Shown piece by piece: positions 1-9,459 of a DNA stretch of 64,000 nucleotides. The notes under the pieces were generated by a model. The model made no database searches. It saw only the letters and a list, made by a program, of their open reading frames with translations, and was not told where the DNA came from. The DNA is from DATKNA01 sp963755755. Lineage in GTDB: Bacteria; Actinomycetota; Actinomycetes; Actinomycetales; Kineosporiaceae. The translations under genes and the position numbers were made by a program. Location: assembly GCA_963755755.1 (NCBI GenBank), contig CAVWLJ010000014.1, forward strand, positions 248,001 to 312,000, in the 5' to 3' direction. Each line of letters begins with the position of its first letter. Position 1 is the first letter of the stretch.

Positions 1-582
1 CTGGGCAAGGTGGGCATCACCACGAGCTACGTGATGGTCAACACCTTCCTGTACAGCGTCTACGGTCAGGGAGGCGGTCAGCGTCACGAGCACGACGCGG
101 CGATCGCGGCCTACCGGAGCCAGTGGCTCGACGCCCTGCTCGTCGGCACCGGGGTCACCGCCGTCGTCACGCTCGGCTCGCTCGCCCGCACCGCGTACCA
201 GGCCTGGGCCGCCGCCCGGCCGGACGCCGCCGGAGCCCTGCATCTGGCAGCCGTCCGGCACCCGACCTGGCCCGAGAGCGCCTCCGCCGGCGGCAGCACG
301 ACCTGGGAGGCGGCGACCGCGAAGCTCCTGGACGACTGGAACCACCACCTACCCGCCCTGGCCGAGCACGTCGCCCCCGACGTCCCGACCGAACTGCACC
401 TGTACGGCGACACGTGGCAGCCGGGGGACCTCGTCGAGATCCCCGCGGCCGACCTGCCCGCCGGAACCCCCGCCTGGTGGCGTGCGCTCGACGCCTGGGC
501 CGACCGCACCGGCGCGGACGCCGAGACCAAGCGCGCCACGATCACGGTCACCGTGCCCGCCGACGCTCGGCCCTGGCACTAG
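1..582 (+). CDS. Partial membrane protein, function unknown
   Basis: The frame is open from the first base of the window, so the 5' end lies outside; a GTG at 10 is the first internal start but need not be the real one. About 193 residues are visible. There is one clear hydrophobic segment (around residues 45-60, rich in Ala, Val, Thr, Gly) followed by a soluble Trp/Asp-rich tail of about 130 residues, for example PTWPESASAGG and DDWNHHLPALAEH. No family is recognised. The stop codon overlaps the stop of the convergent phosphatase gene in the tetranucleotide CTAG at 579-582. Confidence 0.6.
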   Translation: MGKVGITTSYVMVNTFLYSVYGQGGGQRHEHDAAIAAYRSQWLDALLVGTGVTAVVTLGSLARTAYQAWAAARPDAAGALHLAAVRHPTWPESASAGGSTTWEAATAKLLDDWNHHLPALAEHVAPDVPTELHLYGDTWQPGDLVEIPAADLPAGTPAWWRALDAWADRTGADAETKRATITVTVPADARPWH

Positions 583-1777
583 CCGCGAACGTTCGTGAGC
601 CCGACGGCCTCGACGGTGTGTCCGCGCCACTCCACGAGCATCGCGGTGGCATCGTCCTGCATCTCCCCGTCCTGGTGCTCGAGGATCGCGTGCATCAGCC
701 GCCGCATCGTCTCCGGCGCCGGCCTCTGGTCCGCCTCCTGACGCTGGACGAAGTCCACCAGTCGCTGCACCCCGAAGAACTCCCCGGTGGCCGACCGGGC
801 CTCCACCACCCCGTCGGTGTAGAGCAGAAGGCGGTCGCCGGGCTCCAACTGCTCCCACGTCGGCTCGACGTCCCCACCCAGCCCCAGCGGGAGACGGGGC
901 TCGGCGTCCAGGGTCTTGACGACGCGGCCGTCCCGGAGCAGGAGGGGAGGGGGTGGCCCGCGCTCTGCCAGCACAGCCTGCCCGAGTTCAGATCCAGTTC
1001 GGCGAAGACGGCGGTGACGAACCGCTCCGGTCCGAACGTCGTCGCGATCGCCTCGTCGATCGCCTTGATCGTTGCCGCCACGTCCCGCCCCTCGCGGCGG
1101 CTGTTGCGGTAGGCGCCCACGGCGACGGTCGCGAGCAGGCCGGCGTTCAGCCCGTGACCCATGCCGTCGAACAGGGCGAACGAGGCGCGGTCGCCGTCGA
1201 CGGAGTAGTCGAAGCTGTCACCACCGACCGAGTACGGCGGGGCGACGACGGACGAGATCACCAGCCGGTCGGTGCCGAACGTCAGTGGCGGCAGCAGCGT
1301 CCACGCGATCTCGGCCGCCAGGGACATCGGCTGCCGGCGGCGGGTGATGTGGAACAGGTCCCCGTAGTCCTGCTTGACCATGATGATCTCGGCCACGAGG
1401 GCCCCGAACTGGTGCAGGTACTCGTCCTCCGCGCGGTCCTCGATGAACGCGAACTCCAGATGCGCCACACCCACCCGCTCCAGGCCGTCGAGCAGAGGTA
1501 TCCACACCCGGCGGCCCTGGTCCGCCTCCAGCAGCCGCATGTCCTGGAAGCAGCGTCCCGCCAGCGTCGACGCGACCGGCAGCGGCTCCGGGGTCGCCAG
1601 ACCCTCGCGCGGCAGCGGAACCAGCGTCACCTGCTCGTGATCGATCAGGTAGATGGTCACGTTCTGAGCGCCGAGGGCCTCGCCGTGATGCGCCAGCAGT
1701 TCCGCCACCCGATCGGGCGCGCTCAGTCGGGCTGCTTGGAACAGCCCGTTCAGCATGCGGTTCGCCCGGTCGTCCAC
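579..1777 (-). CDS. GAF-SpoIIE (PP2C-type) serine phosphatase, frame broken once
   Basis: This is a PP2C-type phosphatase of the SpoIIE/RsbU class. Such enzymes dephosphorylate STAS-domain anti-sigma-factor antagonists. Residues 1-145 look like a GAF-type sensor; from about 150 the SpoIIE domain shows GGDSFD (185-190) and DGMGHG (204-209), both metal-binding Asp motifs. After CWQSAGHP (about 275) the frame is lost in a C-rich run (about 945-957). It resumes in another frame with PPLLLRDG, then RLLLYTDGVVEA and DDATAMLVEW, the normal C-terminal half. Removing one indel gives about 400 residues, a usual length. Start is GTG at 1777. A STAS protein and a HATPase kinase lie 25 kb away in the window, so a functional link is only a guess. 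Confidence 0.85.
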
Positions 1778-1835
1778 CCCGTGACGCTATCGCCCGTTTC
1801 GCCGCAACCGCACCACGCGCGTCCCCTCTGACAGG

Positions 1836-2430
1836 GTGTGCACGGTGACGGCGGACGACTGGGACGACCTGGCCGCGACCTTCGACGAGGCTGCCGACCA
1901 CGGCCTGCGGGATCCCGTCGTCCGCGAGGCCTGGCGCCGGCTCCTCCTGCCGGAACTGCCGCCGGCCCCGGCCGTGGTCGCGGACCTGGGGTGCGGCACC
2001 GGATCGCTCTCCTGCCTCCTCGCCGGGGAGGGCCATGCAGGTACGCGGCATCGATCTCGCCCCTCGCATGGTCGAAGCGGCGCGTGCGAAGGCGGTGAGA
2101 GCCGGTGTCGACATCTCGTTCCAGGTCGGTGACGCCGCCGCGCCGCCCTGGCCCGACGCTTCCGTCGACGTCGTGCTGGCGCGGCACGTCCTCTGGGCGT
2201 TGGGCGATCCGGACGCCGCTGTGGCTCGGTGGGTACGGCTGCTGCGTCCGGGCGGTCGTCTGGTCCTGGTCGAGGGCCGGTGGCACACCGGGGCGGGGCT
2301 GACCGCGGAGCAGGCCCGGACGATCGTCGAACGGCACCGTCGGAAGGCGCGGGTCCGGCAGCTTCCGGATCCGGACCTCTGGGGCGGCGCGATCTCGGAC
2401 GAGCGGTACCTGCTCGTCAGCGAGCGGTGA
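1836..2430 (+). CDS. Class I SAM-dependent methyltransferase, frame broken once
   Basis: A small Methyltransf_11-type enzyme of about 197 residues. The first frame carries the SAM-binding glycine loop VVADLGCGTGSLSCLLA. After GEGHA the frame changes at about 2036-2041, where one extra G in the CAGGTACG stretch explains it, and continues as VRGIDLAPRMVEAARAKA (acidic loop), FQVGDAAAPPWPDASVDVVLARHVLW and LLRPGGRLVLVEG. The start is GTG at 1836 or GTG at 1845; neither has a strong ribosome binding site. The substrate cannot be read from the sequence. The 3' end overlaps the convergent MFS gene by 14 bp. Confidence 0.8.
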
Positions 2431-3679
2431 CCGGGGCCGCGGCGCGAGTCGACGTCCGGAGCGCCAGCAGCGCGGCGAGGAGCACCGCGACGACGAGCGG
2501 GACGATCCCGCAGGCCGCCATCCCGGCCCGGCCGCCGACCTGGTCGGTGAGCGCGCCGACGATCGGGGCACCGATCGGGGTGCCGCCGACGAACACCTGC
2601 CCGTAGACGCCGAGCACCTGTCCGCGCATCGACGGGTCGGTCCACAGCTGGATCGCCGAGTTCGCCACGGTCTGGAACGCGAGGTTGCTGAACCCGACGG
2701 TCAGCAGCAGGCCGAGGAACGCCGTCCGGTCGCCGGCCAGCGCCGTGACCGCCTGAGCCGCGCCGAAGGCGGCGCCGAGCACGACGATGCGCCGCAACCC
2801 GCCGCCACGCCAGCTCGCCGCCACGAGCGCGCCGCCGATCGACCCGATCGCCAAGGCGACGTTGAAGGCCCCGTAGAGATTCGCGCTGCCGTGGAAATCC
2901 TGCGCGGCGATGACGGTGAGGACGACGGGGAAATTCAATCCGAACGTCCCGACGACTCCGACCAGGAGAATGGCGATCGCCGTCCTCGGCCGATGCCGTA
3001 GGTAACGCAGGACGCCGGTGCGGGACGCACCCTCCCGATGCCGGGAGCCGACGCCCGCGATCGGCAGCCTCGACCAGACCAGGAGCCCCGCCGCGAAGAA
3101 CGCCGTGTCGACGCAGAACGCCGCTGCCGGGCCCGCGGTCGTGATGAGGACGCCGGCGAGCGCGGGCGCGACGATCCGCGCGGACTGGAAGATCGCACTG
3201 TTGAGCGCGACCGCGCTGCGCACCGCCGAGGGCCCGACCAGGTCGCTGACGAGGCGCTGGCGGGCCGGGTTGTCGACCACCCAGACCAGGCCGGCCAGCA
3301 CCGCGAGCAGGTAGATCTCGATCGGCCGCGCCCGCCCGGAGAGCGTCAGCGTGGCCATGGCTGCGGCGACCAGGACGTTCAGGGCCTGGGTGCGGACGAG
3401 CAACCGGCGGCCCGGGAACCGGTCGGCCAACCGGCCGCCGAGCGGGCCGAGCAGGAGCGCGGGGAGGAACTGGAAGGCAGCGGTCAGTCCCACGGCGGCG
3501 GCGTCGTGGGTGAGCGTCAGGACCAGCCAGTCCTGGGTGATGTTCTGGATCCAGGTGCCCGAACTCACGAACGCCTGGGCGGCGGCGTAGATCCGGAAGC
3601 CGGGAACGGAAAATGCGGCGAGGGCGCGGGGACGGAGAGCGGGAACGGGCGGGCGAAGAGCGCTGAGTGCGCTGGACAA
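2417..3679 (-). CDS. MFS transporter (EntS/TetV-like exporter)
   Basis: Intact 420-residue major facilitator protein of the twelve-helix class. After a cytoplasmic Pro/Arg-rich N-terminus comes FSVPGFRIYAAAQAFVSSGTWIQ, then the motif-A type loop GGRLADRFPGRRLLVRTQ between TM2 and TM3, and a mid-protein NPARQRLVSDLV, as in enterobactin/tetracycline-type exporters of this family. It is divergent from a LysR-type regulator with 94 bp between them, so the exporter is probably its target. The transported compound is unknown. Confidence 0.88.
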   Translation of the reverse strand: MSSALSALRPPVPALRPRALAAFSVPGFRIYAAAQAFVSSGTWIQNITQDWLVLTLTHDAAAVGLTAAFQFLPALLLGPLGGRLADRFPGRRLLVRTQALNVLVAAAMATLTLSGRARPIEIYLLAVLAGLVWVVDNPARQRLVSDLVGPSAVRSAVALNSAIFQSARIVAPALAGVLITTAGPAAAFCVDTAFFAAGLLVWSRLPIAGVGSRHREGASRTGVLRYLRHRPRTAIAILLVGVVGTFGLNFPVVLTVIAAQDFHGSANLYGAFNVALAIGSIGGALVAASWRGGGLRRIVVLGAAFGAAQAVTALAGDRTAFLGLLLTVGFSNLAFQTVANSAIQLWTDPSMRGQVLGVYGQVFVGGTPIGAPIVGALTDQVGGRAGMAACGIVPLVVAVLLAALLALRTSTRAAAPVTAR

Positions 3680-3742
3680 GGGATCACCTTTCGAAGGACG
3701 TCACCATCCTCCATCGCCGCCCCAGCTCTATGATGAACCTTG

Positions 3743-3762
3743 ATAACCGAATTAACAGTTAT
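3743..3762. promoter_or_regulatory. ATAAC-N10-GTTAT inverted repeat, candidate LysR operator
   Basis: In the unusually AT-rich 94-bp gap between the MFS gene and the LysR gene, ATAAC (3743-3747) is followed after 10 bases by its perfect inverse GTTAT (3758-3762). LysR-type regulators bind dyads of about this size in divergent promoters. The repeat ends next to the ribosome binding site GAGG (3764-3767) of the regulator, which would suit autorepression. Confidence 0.5.
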
Positions 3763-3773
3763 AGAGGAACGTG

Positions 3774-4704
3774 ATGAATGATCTGTACGACCCTGCCCAA
3801 CTGCGGACGTTCCTGGCGGTCGCCGAGACCCGGAGCTTCACCCAGGCCGCCGCGCGGCTCGGGGGTGCGCCAGCCGACGGTGAGCAATCACGTCCGCAGG
3901 CTCGAGGAGGCGACCGGGCGACAGCTCCTGGCCCGCGACACCCATGCCGTCACCCTGACGCCGGACGGTGAGGCGATGATCGGTTTCGCCGGCGCGATCC
4001 TCGCCGCGTACACGCCCGCCCAGCGGTACTTCGCGGGCCCGCAGCCGCGCGGGCGGGTGCGGCTCGGCATGTCCGACGACCTCGCCCTCACCCGGCTGCC
4101 GGAGATCCTGCGCGCCTTCCGCTCCGAGCACCCGCTGATCGACATCGAGCTCCTGGTCGACCAGAGCGGCTCGCTGCACCGCCGCCTCGAGCGGAACCAC
4201 CTCGACGTGTTCCTGGGCAAGCGCCCGGTCGACGGACCCCCCGGCGTCCTCGTGCGGCGCGATCGGCTGGTGTGGATCGGGACGCCGGGAGCCGTCGTCG
4301 ACCCGACCCGTCCGGTTCCGCTGGTGCTCTACCCGGCCCCGAGCATCAGCCGCACCCAGATGCTCGCCGCGCTCGACCGCGATCACCGTGCCTATCGCAC
4401 GGCATGCCTGTGCCGTGGGTTCAACGGTCTCGTCGCCGCCGTCTCGGCCGGCATCGGGGTCTCCGCGGTCGCGGCGAGCATGATCCCGGCGTCGCTCGCG
4501 CCCCTCGACGGCGAGCACCGGTTGCCGCGCCTCGGTCACATCGAGGTCGTCCTCATGACCAACCCCCGCACGGCCGAGCGGAGCCAGGTGCAGGCCTTCA
4601 CCCAGACGATCCTCAGCCGGGCCTCGTCGAGCCTGGGCGTCGACGGGGCCGCCGGGCGCCGGTCGCGGACTGACATCGATGCCGGGCATGAACCGAACGG
4701 ATGA
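3774..4704 (+). CDS. LysR-family transcriptional regulator, frame broken once
   Basis: Start ATG 3774 follows GAGG by six bases. The winged HTH begins NDLYDPAQLRTFLAVAETRSFTQAAARLG, then a run of five Gs at 3861-3865 shifts the frame. With four Gs the protein continues VRQPTVSNHVRRLEEATGRQLLARD, the exact family consensus. The effector domain starts near RGRVRLGMSDDLA and has about 210 residues. Total about 309 residues. It lies divergent from the MFS exporter and is probably its regulator. The C-terminal 25 residues (AAGRRSRTDIDAGHEPNG) look non-conserved. Confidence 0.88.
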
Positions 4705-4769
4705 GGGGTAGATCGGTACAGACGCCAGAAGCGGTACGTACATGGCGCGGGGGGAAGGGAACCGATGTT

Positions 4770-5486
4770 GTGCCTCCGGTCAAGGATCGGGTCGATCAGC
4801 TTGTCCACTCGCCGGTGTTCGAGGACACGTCAGGTCGCCGGCGGACCTGGCTGGCCTGGACGGTCATAGGACTGGCCGTGGCCTGCTGCGGCTACGTCGC
4901 CGTGCTGGCCATCGGTCTGCTGGGGGGCCCGGTGCGACCGGGCGACCTCCTGCCCTGGGCCCACAAGCCGACGGCGTCCCGCGACACGACCCCGAGCCCG
5001 CGCCCGGAGCCTCGGCGCCCGGGAGCGTGCAACCGACCGGCGCTCCGGGATCGCAGGTCAGCGGGTCGGGGCCGGCGTCGCCGGGCACGGTGGGTGCCGC
5101 CGAGACGTCCGCGGGCGGCGTTCCGGCGCCGGCCGGTTCACCCGCGGCGTCCGGCGCGGCGCCGCGGGGCGGCGCGGGCGGGCCGACCTCGGCCGGCGCC
5201 GCGTCCACCGGGACGACGGCCGGATCGTCGACGCGCCCGTCCACGACGGCCGGCTCGTCGACGACGTCGACGTCCTCGACGACGGCCCCGGCGACCGTGC
5301 CGCCGACACCGACCGTGCCGGTGACGCCGACGGTCCCCGCCGACGCCGACGGTCCCGCCGGTGCCGACCGCGCTGCCCACCCCGACCGCGCCGGCGCTAC
5401 CCGACGTCCCGGTGGACGTGCCCACGCCGGACTCCTCGGTCCCGGTCGGCGTAACGGTCGGCGGCACCTCGGAGCCCTCGCCGTGA
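4770..5486 (+). CDS. Membrane-anchored Ser/Thr/Pro-rich protein, paralog A
   Basis: Start GTG 4770 sits behind GGAAGGGA. The cytoplasmic head PPVKDRVDQLVHSPVF and SGRRRTW is followed by one membrane segment (about residues 30-50) and VRPGDLLP, then a low-complexity outer region. The outer region is split over three frames (breaks near 5015 and 5345) but each piece is the same Ser/Thr/Pro/Ala-rich composition (for example AGSSTRPSTTAGSSTT and PTVPVTPTVPAD). The final piece ends SVPVGVTVGGTSEPSP and a TGA at 5484. The corrected length is about 238 residues. It is a tandem paralog of the next gene and precedes a glycan synthase. I recognise no named family; a cell-wall spanning anchor or scaffold is an inference. 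Confidence 0.65.
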
Positions 5487-5660
5487 CGGCCCACGCGCCG
5501 CTGGCCTCGGCCGTTCGCCCGACGGCCGGGATGGCCGGGACGGCGAGCGAAATCGGGCCGGACGTCGGGTCTTCCGCCTGGTTGACAGAAGTAGCCGCTT
5601 GGCCACTCTCCGTGCTCCTACTGTGCCCGACGTGGACATTGCGGGCGGGGAGACGACGCC

Positions 5661-6322
5661 ATGCCCCCGGTGAGGGAGCGCGTCGACCAGCTGGTCCGCT
5701 CACCCGTCTTCGTCGACGCCTCGGGGCGGCGGCGCACCTGGGTGGCATGCGGGGTCGGCGCGGGATCGACGCTGTGCTGCGCCTACGTACTGGTCCTGGG
5801 CATCGGCCTCGCGGGGGGTGCCGTGCGACCGGGTGAGCTCCTGCCGGGCGGCTCCAACGCCCGCGAGGCCAGGTACGAGCCGGCGGCTCGATCGACCGCC
5901 GGGCCCGCGGTCGTCGACCCCGCCGCATCCGTCCCGCCGGCCCCCAGCGCGACGACGCCGGCCGCGCCCACGACGTCCGCCGTCCCGACGCCGCGGCGCG
6001 GCTCCGGTCGCTCCCGTCCGTCAGGTGGCGCGGGCCGTCGTCGTCCGGGTCGGCCGCCGCGAGCCCGACCACGCGGCCGAGCACGTCGCCGAGCGCATCG
6101 TCCGGAGCACCCTCGGGCGCGCCGTCGGATTCGCCGTCCGCGTCGCCGACCACCAGTCCGACCAGCGGGCCGACGGTGCCCAACACCGCCCCAGGCACCG
6201 CCCCCGGCAGCGTCCCGCCCAGTCCCTCCCCGACCGACCCCTCACCCACGAGCGCGTCGCCCAGCTCGGCCCCGCCCGCCGCGACGTCCGGTGAGGCCTC
6301 GCTCCCGCCGTCCGATGGTTGA
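5661..6322 (+). CDS. Membrane-anchored Ser/Thr/Pro-rich protein, paralog B
   Basis: The N-terminus nearly repeats paralog A: PPVRERVDQLVRSPVF, SGRRRTW, one membrane helix, then VRPGELLP. The outer region begins AAPTTSAVPTP in the first frame. After a break near 6000 it continues in a second frame as a long Ser/Pro/Ala/Thr repeat-like stretch (PSASPTTSPTSGPTVP, PPSPSPTDPSPTSASP) and stops at TGA 6320-6322. Corrected length is about 220 residues. The 3' end overlaps the start of the deacetylase/glycosyltransferase gene by 8 bp, which suggests translational coupling and a shared job at the envelope. Confidence 0.65.
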
Positions 6323-8437
6323 CCGGCGACGCCGCACCCGGATCCACTGGCCGGCCCTCGTGGTCGTCCTGCTCTCCCTCGCGGCCGCGCTCGGCCTGCA
6401 CGGGTACGTCACGGGCGAGCTGGCCGACGCCGGCACCGTGCGGCCACCGGGAGCCGCCGACCGCGTTCCCGCCTCGGTGACGAACGGCGGGCCGATCATC
6501 GGCGCGCACGCGGGCACCCTCGACAGCCTGCGGATGCCGGCCAAGACGATCGCGCTCACCTTCGACGACGGACCGGACCCGACCTGGACGCCGAAGGTGC
6601 TCGACGTCCTGCGCCGCGAGCACGTGCCGGGCACCTTCTTCCTGCTCGGGAGCCAGGCGCTGCGCTACCCCGACCTCGTCCGGCGGGAGCTGCGCGAGGG
6701 CCACGAGATCGGTAACCACTCGTTCCGGCACCCCGACCTCACGAATCAGCCGCTCTGGGAGCAGCGCTGGCAGCTGGCGCAGCAGGAGCTCGCCCTGGTC
6801 GGCGTGACCGGGCGGACGACGTCGCTCATGCGGCCCCCGTACTCGTTCTCGGCCGACGCGGTCGACAACAAGTACTGGCAGCTGATCCAGGACGCGCACA
6901 GCCACGGCTACGTGACGGTCCTGGCCGACGTCGACGCGCGCGACTGGGAGCGGCCCGGCGTCGACGCGATCGTGCGCAACGCGATCCCGAAGGACGGCCG
7001 GGGCGCCGTCGTCCTGCTCCACGACGCCGGCGGTGACCGCTCCCAGACGGTGGCCGCTCTCGGCGTCCTCATCGAGCGCCTCCGCGCCGAGGGCTACCGC
7101 TTCACCACGATCGGCGAGGTGGCACATCTCGCCCCGTACAAGCGCGCGTCCGGTGCGGAGCTGTGGCGGGGCCGCGCCCTGTTGTGGGCGACCGAAGCCT
7201 CCGAGGTGATCGCCAAGGTCTTCGCCGGTGTCTTCCTCCTCGCGGGAGCGCTGACGCTGCTCCGGCTGCTCCTCATGGTCGTCGCCGCGCACGGGCACCG
7301 CCGCTCCCGCCGGGGCCGGTCCTGGGGACCACCGGTGGTCGACCCGGTGTCCGTCGTCGTGCCCGCCTACAACGAGAAGGAGGGCATCGAGGGCACGATC
7401 CGCTCGATCGTGGCCGGCGGTCACCCGGTCGAGGTGGTCGTCGTCGACGACGGATCCACCGACGGGACCGCCGATCTCGTCGAGGCGCTCGACCTGCCCG
7501 AGGTGACGCTCATCCGGCAGGAGAACGCCGGCAAGCCCGCGGCCCTCAACGCCGGCGTCCGGGCCGCCCGTCACGACCTGCTCGTCCTGGTCGACGGCGA
7601 CACCCGCTTCGAGCGCGAGACGGTCGGCCGGCTCGTGCAGCCGTTCGCGGACCCTCGGGTCGGCGCGGTCAGCGGGAACGCCAAGGTCGGCAACCGGTCG
7701 GGGCTGCTCGGCCGCTGGCAGCACATCGAGTACGTGATGGGGTTCAACCTCGACCGCCGGCTCTACGACGTCCTGCGCTGCATGCCGACCGTGCCGGGCG
7801 CGGTCGGTGCCTTCCGCCGGGCCGCGCTCCTGGACGTCGGAGGCGTCAGCGAGGACACCCTGGCCGAGGACACCGACCTCACCGCAGCGGTCATCCGGGC
7901 CGGCTGGCGCGTCGTCTACGAGGAGAGCGCCCGCGCGTGGACCGAGGCGCCGGCGTCGTGGGGCCAGTTGTGGAAGCAGCGGTACCGCTGGTGCTACGGC
8001 ACGCTGCAGGCGATGTGGAAGCACCGCCGGGCGATCGTCGAGCGCGGGGACAGCGGGCGGTTCGGGCGGCGCGGCCTGCTCGCGATGCTGCTGTTCCAGG
8101 TGCTGCTGCCGCTGACCGCGCCGGCGATGGACGCCTTCCTGCTCTACGGCATCCTCTTCCTCGACATCCGGACCACGCGTCGTGCTCTGGGGCGGGTTCC
8201 TCGGCGCACAACTGCTGACCGCCGGGTACGCGTTCCGGCTGGACCGCGAGTCGCCGGGGCCGTTGTGGAGTCTCCCTGCAGCAGGTCGTCTACCGGCAGC
8301 TCATGTACCTCGTCGTGATCCAGTCGGTGTTCACGGCGCTCGCGGGGATGCGGCTGCCCTGGGAGAAGCTGCGCCGCACCGGCGACGTCCAGCTGCCCCA
8401 GGAACTCGCCAGGCCCGGGTCCGAGTCCCGCCGGTGA
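6315..8437 (+). CDS. Bifunctional polysaccharide deacetylase / GT2 glycan synthase
   Basis: A fusion of a NodB-like deacetylase and a processive GT2 synthase, about 706 residues. After one N-terminal membrane anchor the deacetylase shows TFDDGPD (82-88), EIGNHSFRHPD (zinc His pair), RPPYS, DVDARDW and VVLLHDAGG. A second membrane segment (FAGVFLLAGALTLLRLLLMVV) leads to the GT2 domain: VVVPAYNEKEG (about 347), DDGSTDGT, LVDGDT, EDTDLT and the QxxRW motif QRYRW (about 555). The C-terminal membrane helices are broken by two indels (8172-8180 and 8270-8276), but WGGFLGAQLLTAGYAF and QQVVYRQLMYLVVIQ show the normal continuation to TGA 8435. The family builds and deacetylates GlcNAc polymers (chitin- or PNAG-like); the exact polymer is inferred. 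Confidence 0.9.
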
Positions 8438-9459
8438 GGCGGGTGGCGGGCGCCCTGCTCCTGCTGGCCGTCGCCGCCTGCGGGACCGCCTCCTCCCCGC
8501 CCGCGCGGGAGCAGCCGGCGCGGACCCCGGCCTCCGGTGTGGCTTCGGTGCCGGTGGCGCCCTGGGTGGACGTCACGGCGGCCGGAATGCCGGACCTCGT
8601 CCCCCTCGCCCGCCGCGGGATCGGCGTCGTCAACCTCGGGTTCGTCACCGCCGCGGGCGACACGTGCCGGCCCGCCTGGGGCGGAGTCAGGGCCGTCGCG
8701 GATCCGCTCGTCGCCCGCGCGATCGGCCGGTTCCGGGCCGCCGGCGGGGACGTCCGGGTCTCCTTCGGCGGTGCGGACGGCGTGGAGCTGGCCCGCGCCT
8801 GCCCGACCTCCGGCGCTCTCGCGGCGGCCTACGCGCAGGTGATCGACGCCCTCGGCGTCCGGCTCGTCGATCTGGACGTCGAGGGCGACGACCTGGCGGA
8901 TGCCGAGGCGAACCGGCGGCGGAACGAGGCCCTGCACAGGCTCGAGGCGGACGCCGAGGAGCACGGGCGGCCACTACGGATCTCCTACACGCTGCCCGCG
9001 GAGCCGACCGGTCTCACCCCGCCCGCGCAGGCGCTGCTGCGCGGGGCCAGCGCCGAGGGCGTCGAGGTCGACGCCGTCGACGTCCTGGCCATGGACTACG
9101 GCGGCGCACCTACCGACCTGGTGGCCGCGGGCGTCGGCGCGGCCGGTGGCGCCGAGGCGTTCGTCCGGGGCCTCACGCCCGCCGAGGGCAGCGACGCGTT
9201 TTCGCGGATCGCCCTCACCGCGATGATCGGGGTGAACGACGTGCCCGGACAGGTGCTGCAGCCGGCGGACCTGCAGCGGCTCGCGGCGTTCGCCCGGGCG
9301 CGCGGCCTGGCGTGGCTGTCGTTCTGGTCGCTCGGCCGCGACCGGCCGTGCAGCGCCGGCGGCGAACCGGTCAGCCCCGCGTGCAGCGGAGTGGATGCGC
9401 CGGCGGGAGCCTTCCTGGCCGCGGTCAGCTCGCCGGCAGGTGCCGGCCCAGCAGGCTGA
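8434..9459 (+). CDS. GH18-like chitinase-type lipoprotein
   Basis: The GTG start at 8434 overlaps the preceding stop (GTGA), so it is coupled to the synthase. The signal peptide ends in the lipobox AVAAC (Cys16), so the protein should be lipidated on the outer membrane face. The GH18 barrel is visible: SFGG (110-113, the SxGG motif), DLDVE (146-150, the DxDxE core with Glu150 as candidate acid), MDYG near residue 219 and WLSFWSLGRD near the end. The first Asp of the longer DxxDxDxE signature is not present. Length is 341 residues. In this operon it probably trims or releases the GlcNAc polymer made by the synthase. The 3' end overlaps the convergent reductase gene. Confidence 0.85.
   Translation: MRRVAGALLLLAVAACGTASSPPAREQPARTPASGVASVPVAPWVDVTAAGMPDLVPLARRGIGVVNLGFVTAAGDTCRPAWGGVRAVADPLVARAIGRFRAAGGDVRVSFGGADGVELARACPTSGALAAAYAQVIDALGVRLVDLDVEGDDLADAEANRRRNEALHRLEADAEEHGRPLRISYTLPAEPTGLTPPAQALLRGASAEGVEVDAVDVLAMDYGGAPTDLVAAGVGAAGGAEAFVRGLTPAEGSDAFSRIALTAMIGVNDVPGQVLQPADLQRLAAFARARGLAWLSFWSLGRDRPCSAGGEPVSPACSGVDAPAGAFLAAVSSPAGAGPAG

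Noticed and set aside
5582..5587. TTGACA before paralog B as promoter
   Set aside because: A good -35 box but no acceptable -10 at 16-19 bases, and the operon context allows readthrough from upstream.
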